Below, piece after piece: positions 18,761 through 25,484 of a DNA stretch of 36,976 nt. Within the stretch, counting starts at the first letter, position 1. Each line of letters opens with the position of its first letter. The DNA comes from Acidimicrobiales bacterium (GTDB lineage Bacteria > Actinomycetota > Acidimicrobiia > Acidimicrobiales > Iamiaceae). Both the position numbers and the translations under genes were made by a program. The notes under the pieces are model-generated. The model ran no database searches. It was not told the DNA's origin and worked only from the letters and a program-made list of their open reading frames with translations. Location of the stretch: the NCBI GenBank assembly GCA_025463365.1, contig JAOBWM010000151.1:1-36976 (forward strand), given 5' to 3'.

Positions 18761-19240
18761 ATGAAGTTGCAGGCGCACGGCATCGAGACGGACCTCCCGC
18801 CCGGTTGGGAGGGTCGGATCGCCCTCCGGAACCCCCCGACCGGCCACACGAGGGCGCTCGGCACCACCGGTGAGGTCCCGAACCCCGTGGTGCACCTCGC
18901 CAACTTCGCGCTCCCCGAGGACCGGGGCGACTTCGGGTCCGGGGCGGTCGACCTGATGGGCGAGCAGCACGTGCTGGTGGTCCTGTTCGAGTACGGCCCC
19001 GAGTGCGCCGGCACCGCGCTCTTCCGCCGCAAGGGCATCCCCACCAAGCTGACCCCGTCGATGTTCTCGGGCTCGGCGCTCCAGCGGACGCTGCCCGATC
19101 AGGCCGGCTGCCAGGTCTTCTTCACCGCTGCCGGCCGGGCATTCTGCTGCTACGCCGTGCTCGGTCGTCAGGCCGCGGCGGCCCGCGTCCTGCCCCAGGC
19201 CAACGCCACGCTCGCCGCCACGAAGATCGGACCGCGATGA
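18761..19240 (+). CDS. Uncharacterised 159-aa protein of the mau-like operon
   Basis: Not recognised. It starts at the ATG giving MKLQAHGIETDLPPGWEGRI; an in-frame extension to 18719 exists but looks like Arg-rich noise. No signal peptide, no membrane helix and no metal motif; three of its four cysteines are in the C-terminal half (AGCQVFF, AFCCYAV). The LPPGWEGRI opening and beta-rich pattern resemble small soluble domains of unknown function. It lies 38 bp after the thioredoxin-like gene, and its stop overlaps the ATG of the Tat protein (ATGA), so it is co-translated with that protein. It may be a cytoplasmic chaperone for the Tat substrate before export; this is speculation from position. 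Confidence 0.75.
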   Translation: MKLQAHGIETDLPPGWEGRIALRNPPTGHTRALGTTGEVPNPVVHLANFALPEDRGDFGSGAVDLMGEQHVLVVLFEYGPECAGTALFRRKGIPTKLTPSMFSGSALQRTLPDQAGCQVFFTAAGRAFCCYAVLGRQAAAARVLPQANATLAATKIGPR

Positions 19241-20928
19241 CCGGGCTCCTCACCCGCCGGCCCCGGGCCTCCGCCTCGACCCCGGCCTCGGCCGCGGCCT
19301 CGGCCTTGGCGCATGCCACCGCCGCCGTCGACCTCGACCTCGACCTCGCGGCTGACGGCATCCACCGCGACCCGGGCACCCACGATCCGATCGCCTCGGG
19401 CACCTTCACGCAACGCCTCGTGAACCGCGCCTCGTCGCTGCTCGGCGGCCGCACCAGCCGGCGCTCGTTCCTCACCAAGACGGCGGTGCTCGGCTCCGCG
19501 CTGGCGGTCGGGCCGATCGACTTCATCCTCAAGCCGGGCACCGCGTACGGCTACCTGTGCGGCTCGTGCGGCGATGGTTGGACCGCCTTCTGCTGCACGA
19601 TCAACAGCGGCCGCAACTCCTGTCCGCCCAACAGCTTCATCGCCGGCTGGTGGAAGGCCGACAACGCGGCCTACTGCTGCGGCGCCGCCCGCTACATCAT
19701 CGACTGCAACGCGACCTGCCCCACACAGTGCTCGTGCCGTTGCGCCGGCGCCTCCTGCGACAACCGCCGCACGTGCTGCAACCAGTTCCGCTACGGCCAG
19801 TGCCACACCGAGATCGCCTGCTACGGACCGGTGGTCTGCCGGGTCGCCACCTGCACGCCGCCATGGCGCTACGACCCGAGCTGCACCACGTCGAGCGCCA
19901 CCGACAACAAGACCCGCGACCACGGCGCCCCCTGCCTCACCACCGACTGCGGCACCCCGATCGCCAAGAAGTACGCCGCCCTCGGTGGCGCGACCGGCAT
20001 CCTCGGCCCGGTCGTCGAGGCCGAACGGGCGCTGGCCGACGGCCGCGGCCGGCGAGCCCGCTACCAGAAGGGCAACATCTACTGGACCTCGGGCACCGGG
20101 GCCCACGAGGTCCACGGTGCGCTCCTCACCGAGTACGGCGCCCAGGGCGGCTCCACCGGCATCCTCGGCTACCCGACCTCAGACGCGATCACCACGTCGG
20201 ACGGCTCGGCCAAGTACAACAACTTCGAGGGCGGCCGGATCTACTACCGCGGATCGAACGGCACGTTCACCGTCCCCAAGCCCTTCTTCGCCAAGCACGA
20301 GAGCGTTGGGGGCGTGCACGGGATCCTCGGTTACCCGAAGGTTGACGTCCGCACGTCCTCGGACAAGCGGAGCACGTTCCAGGACTACGTCGGCGGGCGG
20401 ATCTACCGGCGGGGTTCCAGCCTGGTCGAGATCCACGGCGCGGTCTTCACCCTGCACGAGTCCATCCAGGGCGTCCACGGCGTGCTCGGCTACCCCGTCA
20501 ACGACCTGGCCTCGTGCGGGGACGGCAAGGGCAAGGTCGAGTGGTTCGAGCACGGGTTCGTCTGGTACTCGCCGGCGACGGGCGCCCACGCCCTCTGGGG
20601 CAAGACGGCTGACGGCTACCTCGCCGTCGGCAACGTCGAGAGCTACCTCGGCTACCCGACCAGCGAACCCCAGGCGGTCGGCGACGGGCGCGGCACGTTC
20701 GCCACCTTCGAGAAGGGCCGGATCTACTCGAGCACCACCACCGATGGCTTCGACGTCCACGGGGCCATCCTCACGGCCTGGCTCGACACCTACGGCGGCC
20801 CGCAGGGCTCGCTCGGGTACCCGCTGGGCAACCTCGATCCCCCGGGCACCACCGGCGGCCGGTTCCAGCAGTTCGAGGGCGGCAAGCTGCGCTACAACAC
20901 CAACGGCACGGTCACCCTCGTTCCCTGA
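19237..20928 (+). CDS. Tat-exported Cys-rich protein (methylamine dehydrogenase light-chain-like) with six LGFP repeats
   Basis: 563-aa exported protein. Residues 1-71 are a long Ala-rich leader. SRRSFL (74-79) plus a hydrophobic stretch (82-95) form a Tat signal, with cleavage probably near residue 104. Residues 107-238 hold about 22 cysteines (FCCTINSGRNSCPPNSF, IIDCNATCPTQCSCRC, RRTCCNQFRYGQC), a pattern like the disulfide-knotted MauA light chain. From about 243 to the end there are six LGFP repeats (GILGYPTSD, GVHGILGYPK, GSLGYPLGN and others), which bind actinobacterial cell wall glycans in known proteins. By my remembered alignment the first TTQ tryptophan matches Trp138/139, but the second falls on Ala194 (EIACYG), so canonical TTQ is doubtful. 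It is last gene of the operon, with ATGA overlap. Confidence 0.8.
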   Translation: MTGLLTRRPRASASTPASAAASALAHATAAVDLDLDLAADGIHRDPGTHDPIASGTFTQRLVNRASSLLGGRTSRRSFLTKTAVLGSALAVGPIDFILKPGTAYGYLCGSCGDGWTAFCCTINSGRNSCPPNSFIAGWWKADNAAYCCGAARYIIDCNATCPTQCSCRCAGASCDNRRTCCNQFRYGQCHTEIACYGPVVCRVATCTPPWRYDPSCTTSSATDNKTRDHGAPCLTTDCGTPIAKKYAALGGATGILGPVVEAERALADGRGRRARYQKGNIYWTSGTGAHEVHGALLTEYGAQGGSTGILGYPTSDAITTSDGSAKYNNFEGGRIYYRGSNGTFTVPKPFFAKHESVGGVHGILGYPKVDVRTSSDKRSTFQDYVGGRIYRRGSSLVEIHGAVFTLHESIQGVHGVLGYPVNDLASCGDGKGKVEWFEHGFVWYSPATGAHALWGKTADGYLAVGNVESYLGYPTSEPQAVGDGRGTFATFEKGRIYSSTTTDGFDVHGAILTAWLDTYGGPQGSLGYPLGNLDPPGTTGGRFQQFEGGKLRYNTNGTVTLVP

Positions 20929-20992
20929 CCGGTCCGTTCGGCGGCGCCGGTTCGCAGGCCGAAGGGGTTGCGAGGGCCTGCGGGTCGGGCGG

Positions 20993-20998
20993 TACGGT
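20993..20998 (+). promoter_or_regulatory. -10 element of tRNA-Gly
   Basis: TACGGT in GGCGGTACGGT, 11 nt before the tRNA 5' end. A TTGCGA at 20968-20973 is a possible -35 with a long 19-nt spacer. Confidence 0.4.
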
Positions 20999-21009
20999 TG
21001 CGCTCCCCC

Positions 21010-21083
21010 GCGGGTGTAGCTCAATGGCAGAGCCTCAGATTTCCAATCTGATGACGAGGGTTCGATTCCCTTCACCCGCTCCA
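21010..21083 (+). tRNA. tRNA-Gly (anticodon TCC)
   Basis: Full cloverleaf of 74 nt. Acceptor GCGGGTG/CACCCGC, D arm GCTC/GAGC, anticodon stem TCAGA/TCTGA with loop TTTCCAA (anticodon TCC), and T arm GAGGG-TTCGATT-CCCTT. Discriminator T and CCA encoded in the DNA. Reads GGA and, by wobble, GGG. Confidence 0.95.
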
Positions 21084-21104
21084 ATCGGCTGGACCGTGCG
21101 TCGG

Positions 21105-21716
21105 TCAGGCCGAGCCGAGGCCGGCGTCGTCGGTGATCGACACGCGGCCGGTGGCGAGGTCGTACACGAGACCGACGACGAACGGGGCGAAGCCGTCCGG
21201 CGTCACGAGGTCTCGGTGCTGGCGCAGCTGGGCGACGGTCGCGTCGACGTTGACCACGACGGCGTGGGCGGGGTCCGGGTCGTCGACGAGGCGGGCCGCC
21301 ACCTCGTGCACCAACTGCCCGAGCTCACCATCGGGGATCGACTCGGCCAGCGCGGCCGCCACCGCACCGCAGCCGGTGTGCCCCAGCACCACCACGAGCG
21401 ATAGGCCGAGGGCCCGCACGCCGAACTCGATGCTCCCGAAGGTGGCACCGGTGAGGGCCTGGCCGGCGGTACGGATGGTGAGCAGCTGCCCGGGCACCGC
21501 GTCGAGCACCAGCTCGGGCGGCACGCGCGAGTCGACGCAGCCCACCAGGACCGCCGTCGGCGACTGCCCGTCGACCAGGGCCGCTCGGTCCTGGTCACTC
21601 ACGCCTGCTGGCGGCGACCCCGCGACGAAGCGGCCGTTCCCGGCGAGGAGTGCGGCGAGCGCCGTGCGCGCGGCATCGGTCGCGTCGGTCGGGGGCTGGG
21701 GTGCGGTCGTGCTCAC
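21105..21716 (-). CDS. Beta-class carbonic anhydrase
   Basis: 203-aa zinc enzyme interconverting CO2 and bicarbonate, cytoplasmic. Zinc ligands Cys60, His113 and Cys116 (GHTGCGA) and the Asp62-Arg64 dyad in CVDSRVPPE are all present, as is the IRTAGQALTG segment. The GTG at 21716 is set by AGGAGG 6 nt upstream; longer in-frame extensions lack this site. It is a single gene between tRNA-Gly and the divergent luciferase-like gene. A CAGAAT -10-like and TTGGCG -35-like pair lies in the divergent gap. The family also contains COS/CS2 hydrolases, but the motif set is that of ordinary carbonic anhydrase. Confidence 0.93.
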   Translation of the reverse strand: MSTTAPQPPTDATDAARTALAALLAGNGRFVAGSPPAGVSDQDRAALVDGQSPTAVLVGCVDSRVPPELVLDAVPGQLLTIRTAGQALTGATFGSIEFGVRALGLSLVVVLGHTGCGAVAAALAESIPDGELGQLVHEVAARLVDDPDPAHAVVVNVDATVAQLRQHRDLVTPDGFAPFVVGLVYDLATGRVSITDDAGLGSA

Positions 21717-21826
21717 GAGTCCTCCTGTGGCTGGGCCCGCGCATTCTGGGCAACCGCCGTCGATCGCGCCAACCAGGAGCTCGACGGTGGCGGCGCCGAG
21801 CGGTGGGCAGGTCGTGGGTTCGCCGG

Positions 21827-21832
21827 TACGGT
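21827..21832 (+). promoter_or_regulatory. -10 element of luciferase-like gene
   Basis: TACGGT in CGCCGGTACGGT gives a leader of roughly 30 nt containing GAGG 5 nt before the ATG at 21870. This gene therefore has a conventional leader. Confidence 0.4.
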
Positions 21833-21869
21833 CAGGCGAACGTCGCCCGAACCACCTGACGAGGTCCCC

Positions 21870-22709
21870 ATGCGCTTCGCCTTCAAGACCAGCCCGCAGG
21901 ACACCACCTGGCCGGACCTGTTCACCGTGTGGCGCGAGGCGGACCAGATCGAGCGGTTCGAGTCCGGGTGGCTGTTCGATCACTTCTACCCGATCTTCTC
22001 GGACTCGACGGGGCCCTGCCTCGAGGGCTGGACCACGCTCACCGCCCTGGCACAGGCCACCACGCGGCTGCGACTCGGGACGCTCGTGACCGGCATCCCG
22101 TACCGGCACCCGGCGGTGCTCGCCAACATGGCCGCTGCGCTCGACATCATCTCGGAGGGACGGCTGGAGCTCGGGGTCGGGGCTGGTTGGAACGTCGAGG
22201 AGGCCAGCGCCTACGGGATCCCGCTCGGGTCGCCGAAGGAGCTGAGCGATCGGTTCGAGGAGGCATGCGAGGTGCTCGTCGGCCTGCTGTCGCAAGAGAC
22301 CACCGACTTCGCCGGCGACCACTTCACGCTCACCGGGGCCCGCAACGAGCCGAAGGGACCGCAGCGCCCGCACCCGCCCATCTGCATCGGCGGCAACGGT
22401 GAGAAGCGCACCCTCAAGACCGCGGCACGCTTCGCCCAGCACTGGAACTTCGTGGGGGGATCGCCCGTGGAGTTCGCCCGGAAGCGGGACGTGCTGCACA
22501 GCCACTGCGCCGACATCGGCCGCGACCCCGGCGAGATCCTGCTTTCGAGCCACGTCTGGCTCGACCCGTCCGGCGATCCCGGATCCGTGGTGGACGCGAT
22601 CGCCGCGCTGGCCGAGGTCGGCCTCGACCTGGCCATCATCTACCTCCCGCCACCGCACACCCCCGCCGTGCTCGCCCCACTGGCCGACGCCCTGGCGCCG
22701 CTGGCCTGA
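21870..22709 (+). CDS. LLM-class F420-dependent oxidoreductase
   Basis: 279-aa TIM-barrel oxidoreductase of the luciferase-like monooxygenase superfamily. Typical marks are GWLFDHFYP, RLRLGTLVTGIPYRHPAVLANMAAALD, GRLELGVGAGWNVEEASAYG and PPICIGGNGEKRTLK. The GAGWN...EA[ST]AYG pattern is usual for F420-using members, so F420H2 is the likely cofactor, with FMN as alternative. Substrate unknown. Its 3' end faces a flavin reductase gene across a strong hairpin; the two are convergent, not an operon, so functional pairing is not implied. Confidence 0.9.
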   Translation: MRFAFKTSPQDTTWPDLFTVWREADQIERFESGWLFDHFYPIFSDSTGPCLEGWTTLTALAQATTRLRLGTLVTGIPYRHPAVLANMAAALDIISEGRLELGVGAGWNVEEASAYGIPLGSPKELSDRFEEACEVLVGLLSQETTDFAGDHFTLTGARNEPKGPQRPHPPICIGGNGEKRTLKTAARFAQHWNFVGGSPVEFARKRDVLHSHCADIGRDPGEILLSSHVWLDPSGDPGSVVDAIAALAEVGLDLAIIYLPPPHTPAVLAPLADALAPLA

Positions 22710-22714
22710 GGCGA

Positions 22715-22737
22715 CGGCGCGGCGCGTCGCCGCGCCG
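22715..22737. terminator. Bidirectional hairpin between convergent genes
   Basis: A 10-bp perfect stem (22715-22724 / 22728-22737, all G/C) with loop CGT lies between the stops of the luciferase-like gene and the flavin reductase gene. An alternative stem, GGCGACG/CGTCGCC at 22710-22731, overlaps it. No T tracts, but position and strength suggest a shared terminator. Confidence 0.55.
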
Positions 22738-22743
22738 CGCCGA

Positions 22744-23301
22744 TCAGTCAATCGGGTCGGGTGCCTCGTCGAGGCGGGCAAGGAGGCGGTCGCGGATCGA
22801 GGTCCCTGGTTCGCGGGCCTTGCCGCCGGCGACGCGCCAACCCGCCCGAGACGAGTAGAGCAACGCCGGCTCGTCGAGTCGACCGGTCCCGGCGGCGACG
22901 ACGCGGGCGAAGAACAGGTCGTGGTCCCAGCGGCCGGCGAGCGTCTCCTCCACCTCGCAGGTGAACCAGGCCACGCAGTCGCGGACGACCGGCAGTCCTT
23001 CGCGCTCCTCGAGGTACTCGTCGCCGATGTAGCGGAACCGTCGACCGGGATAGGAGAAGTACTGCCCGGCTTCGATCTGGTCGGCGGCCAGCAGGGAGAC
23101 CGAGAACCGGCCCGAGGCGGCGATGAGCGGGTGGGTGTCGTGCTTGGGCGACACCGACGCCATCACGATCGGCTCGTCGAACGACACCTGACAGACCCAG
23201 TGCGACGTGTACGCCCGCACGATGCCGTCGTGAGCGGCCCCGACCACCTGCACGCCCTTGACCATCCGCCCGAGGGCCTGCTTCAGCTCACGGTCGATCA
23301 C
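22744..23301 (-). CDS. Flavin reductase family protein
   Basis: 185-aa split-barrel FMN-binding protein, like the NAD(P)H:flavin oxidoreductase components of two-component monooxygenases. Recognised by LKQALGRMVKGVQVVGA, the GIVRAYTSHWVCQVSFDEP strand with VMASVSPKHDTHPLI, and the FSVSLLAADQ segment. The GTG at 23301 (reads MIDRELKQALG) with GAGGG just upstream is preferred to an ATG 28 codons earlier, whose extension is Pro/Arg/Gly-rich. It lies just downstream of tRNA-Arg on the same strand. Some members are heme- or F420-binding, so flavin use is probable rather than certain. Confidence 0.85.
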   Translation of the reverse strand: MIDRELKQALGRMVKGVQVVGAAHDGIVRAYTSHWVCQVSFDEPIVMASVSPKHDTHPLIAASGRFSVSLLAADQIEAGQYFSYPGRRFRYIGDEYLEEREGLPVVRDCVAWFTCEVEETLAGRWDHDLFFARVVAAGTGRLDEPALLYSSRAGWRVAGGKAREPGTSIRDRLLARLDEAPDPID

Positions 23302-23404
23302 GCCCTCGATCCTGCCCGACAGGCCGCAGCCGCTCGGAACCCGCCGACGGCCAGGCCCAGGCGCTGGTCGTCCGACGACTCTCATGTGTCGATCGTCCGG
23401 GAAG

Positions 23405-23478
23405 CGCCCTCGGCTGGATTCGAACCAGCGACCGTCGGATTAGAAGTCCGGTGCTCTATCCATCTGAGCTACGAGGGC
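23405..23478 (-). tRNA. tRNA-Arg (anticodon TCT)
   Basis: 74-nt cloverleaf on the minus strand. Acceptor GCCCTCG/CGAGGGC, D arm GCTC/GAGC, anticodon loop CTTCTAA (anticodon TCT), T arm GCTGG-TTCGAAT-CCAGC, discriminator G. The outermost anticodon-stem pair is a C-A mismatch. CCA is not encoded, unlike the nearby tRNA-Gly. Confidence 0.95.
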
Positions 23479-23732
23479 AAGAGAGCCGATACGGAACGAG
23501 GCGCGAAAACCTCCGCGCAACGCCCGCTGCGGCGACCGGCCCATCGTACGGGGCGACCGAGGTTGGCTTGAGCGTCGGTTCCCACCGATTGGGCAGCGCC
23601 CGTGGGTGCTCAGCCCACTGCCACCCGAACTGATCCCGGCCGCCGCGACCGATTCGCGGCTGCGCTGCTCGACCAGACTCGTACCGGTGCGCCGTCAACT
23701 GTGGCGCTCTGGAGACGGGGGCGGGAGCAGCG
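23479..23732. other. Intergenic region tRNA-Arg to lipoprotein gene
   Basis: 254 bp with no credible gene. It must hold the promoters of tRNA-Arg (minus strand; a TATCGG lies a few bases upstream of the tRNA) and of the lipoprotein gene (plus strand; TACCGG near 23682 is the only -10-like box). A small hairpin GTGGG-tgctcag-CCCAC is near 23601-23617. Confidence 0.4.
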
Positions 23733-24332
23733 ATGGGTGTGAGCGGGTTCGTACGGGCGGGGTCGATCGGCGGGGCCGTGGCGGTGGTTGTGGCGGCGAG
23801 CCTCGTCTTCGGTGGTTGCTCGAGTGCTGCGGAGACGGGGCACGTGCCCGACGCACAGCCATGTGCTGACACTCCGTCGACGACCACCACGAGCATGGCG
23901 CCGGGAGGGCCCCGACAAGTGGCGCTCACCGCCGCCTTGGACAGCGCGCCAGACGTGGCGGCGGCGCTCCGGGACGGGCGGGCCAGGTTGGTGGAGCTCG
24001 TCGGATGGTCGGAGGAGGATCGCTCGGTCGGCATCGCCGCGTCCTACGAGTTCGTCCGACCAGTGGACCTGCCAACCGCCTACGGCAAGCCCCACCTGCT
24101 GTTCGACGGGCCCGAGGACCATGACGAGATCGAGTACGACGACGACGGGCTCCCGGTGATGGTCCCGCTCCAGGAGGCGTCTGGCTGGCGCGGTGCCCAC
24201 TCAGCCGTCCTGTTGGTCGCGACCGTCGGCTCCCGAGCCCCGCGCGTCCACCAGGTGCGTCCCGGCTACGAGGTTTCGTGCGTGCCGCCCGCTCCTCCCG
24301 GGATGCCGGCACCCCCGACGCGCCCGAGTTGA
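23733..24332 (+). CDS. Small secreted lipoprotein, function unknown
   Basis: 199-aa protein with a lipoprotein signal peptide (hydrophobic stretch about 12-26, lipobox VFGGC) and a Thr/Ser linker after the Cys. The mature part has no domain I recognise; it includes an acidic run (EDHDEIEYDDDG) and a Pro-rich C-terminus (PPAPPGMPAPPTRPS). The ATG is supported by GGGAG about 6 nt upstream. It stands alone between tRNA-Arg and a gene remnant. Probably anchored on the outer face of the membrane. Confidence 0.75.
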   Translation: MGVSGFVRAGSIGGAVAVVVAASLVFGGCSSAAETGHVPDAQPCADTPSTTTTSMAPGGPRQVALTAALDSAPDVAAALRDGRARLVELVGWSEEDRSVGIAASYEFVRPVDLPTAYGKPHLLFDGPEDHDEIEYDDDGLPVMVPLQEASGWRGAHSAVLLVATVGSRAPRVHQVRPGYEVSCVPPAPPGMPAPPTRPS

Positions 24333-24339
24333 CGAGCCT

Positions 24340-24456
24340 CGAGACATCGGCGACGAGACGCACACCGTGGCGGACTTCGCGGACGCCGTGTGGCGCCACG
24401 AGGTCATCGCCGCCATCGAGCGGTCCGCCGCATCGGGCGAACGTGTGACGGTGTAG
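24340..24456 (+). pseudogene. C-terminal remnant of a Gfo/Idh/MocA-type oxidoreductase
   Basis: A reading frame ending in TAG at 24454 encodes about 38 residues, including HTVADFADAVWRHEVIAAIE and then RSAASGERV. This closely matches the usual C-terminal end of NAD-dependent sugar or inositol dehydrogenases of the Gfo/Idh/MocA family (ADxxxxxxVxxAIxRSAxSG). No matching catalytic part exists upstream; the lipoprotein gene occupies that space in another frame. Read as a deletion remnant. Confidence 0.5.
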
Positions 24457-24498
24457 GACACTGACCCGAGCCACGTGTCAGAGCCCGAGGAGGGTCCG

Positions 24499-25479
24499 AT
24501 GGCGGACACCATGCGAGCGATCGTCCTCGATGCGCCGGGCCCGCCCGACGCGCTGACGATCCGCGAGCTCCCCGTCCCGACGCCCGCGGCCGGTTGGGTG
24601 CTGATCGAAGTCAAGGCGTTCGGGCTCAACCGATCGGAGTTGCACACCCGCCAGGGCCTCGCATCCGGCGTGACGTTTCCGCGGGTCCTGGGCATCGAGG
24701 CCGCTGGCGTCGTCGCCCAGTGTCCGGGCGGGGAGCTCGCCGTCGGACAACAGGTCGTCACGATGATGGGCGGCATGGGCCGAACGTTCGACGGGGGCTA
24801 CGCCGAGTACACGTGCGTGCCGGCGAGTCAGGTGATCCCATTCGCAAGTGATCTCGAGTGGTCGACCATCGGCGCCGTGCCCGAGATGCTGCAGACCGCG
24901 TACGGCTCGCTGACGGTCGGCCTCGACGCACGACCGGGGCAGTCGATCCTCATCCGCGGCGGCACGTCCTCGGTGGGCATGGCCGCAGCAGTCCTCGCCA
25001 AGCAGCGGGACATGACCGTGCTCTCGACCACGCGCCGAGCCAACAAGGCGGCCGCGCTGACGGAGGTCGGCGTGGACCACGTCCTCGTCGACGACGGCAA
25101 CGTCGCCCGGCAGGTCCATGAGATCCTCCCGGCCGGAGTCGACACGGCGCTCGAGCTCGTCGGCACGCCCACGCTGCCGGACACGCTGCGGTCGACTCGG
25201 CAGCACGGGGTCGTGTGCTTCACCGGGATGCTGTCCAACGTCTGGACGGTGCCGGACTTCTACCCGATCGAGTACCTGCCCCGAGGCGTACGCCTGACGG
25301 CGTACCACGGCGAGGCCGAAGACTTGCCCGCGCCGGTCCTGCAGGCGTTCTTGGACACGGTCGCCGCGGGCGAGGCCGTCGTACCGATCGACCGCGTCTA
25401 CGGCTTCGATCAGATCGTCGAGGCGCACGCCGCCCTGGAGGCGGGCGCCGGAGCCGGGAAGCTCGTCATCACGACCTGA
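24499..25479 (+). CDS. Zinc-independent MDR-family oxidoreductase (quinone oxidoreductase-like)
   Basis: 326-aa medium-chain reductase. GroES-like N-terminal half (VKAFGLNRSELHTRQG, VLGIEAAGVV), then a Rossmann half with nucleotide-binding IRGGTSSVGMAAAVLAKQRD. The four-Cys structural zinc lobe of alcohol dehydrogenases is absent and catalytic zinc ligands are not in place, so it belongs with NADPH:quinone reductases or enoyl reductases. The ATG at 24499 was chosen over an earlier frame extension because GAGGAGGG lies about 6 nt upstream. Substrate unknown. Its stop codon directly abuts the stop of the convergent protease gene. Confidence 0.88.
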   Translation: MADTMRAIVLDAPGPPDALTIRELPVPTPAAGWVLIEVKAFGLNRSELHTRQGLASGVTFPRVLGIEAAGVVAQCPGGELAVGQQVVTMMGGMGRTFDGGYAEYTCVPASQVIPFASDLEWSTIGAVPEMLQTAYGSLTVGLDARPGQSILIRGGTSSVGMAAAVLAKQRDMTVLSTTRRANKAAALTEVGVDHVLVDDGNVARQVHEILPAGVDTALELVGTPTLPDTLRSTRQHGVVCFTGMLSNVWTVPDFYPIEYLPRGVRLTAYHGEAEDLPAPVLQAFLDTVAAGEAVVPIDRVYGFDQIVEAHAALEAGAGAGKLVITT

Positions 25480-25484
25480 TCAGG
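25473..25484. repeat. 12-bp palindrome formed by abutting stop codons
   Basis: ACCTGATCAGGT contains TGA of the MDR gene (25477-25479) and the complementary TGA of the protease gene (25480-25482) back to back. There is no intergenic space. Too tight to form a loop, so probably not a terminator. Confidence 0.6.

Noticed and set aside
19237-20928. A functional methylamine dehydrogenase locus
   Set aside because: No heavy chain, MauG or cupredoxin gene is present, the second TTQ Trp seems replaced, and the domain is fused to LGFP repeats. Only a light-chain-like domain with maturation-like partners is supported.
21870-23301. Two-component monooxygenase made of the luciferase-like enzyme and flavin reductase
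   Set aside because: The genes are convergent and separated by a strong hairpin, and the first looks F420-dependent; adjacency alone does not support pairing.
21010-23478. Integrated element between the two tRNA genes
   Set aside because: No integrase, no direct repeat of either tRNA 3' end was noticed, and the genes between are ordinary metabolic enzymes with similar base composition.
24193-24456. Complete 87-aa gene over the oxidoreductase remnant
   Set aside because: Its first half overlaps the lipoprotein gene in another frame and is Arg/Pro-rich noise; only the last 38 codons or so look protein-like.
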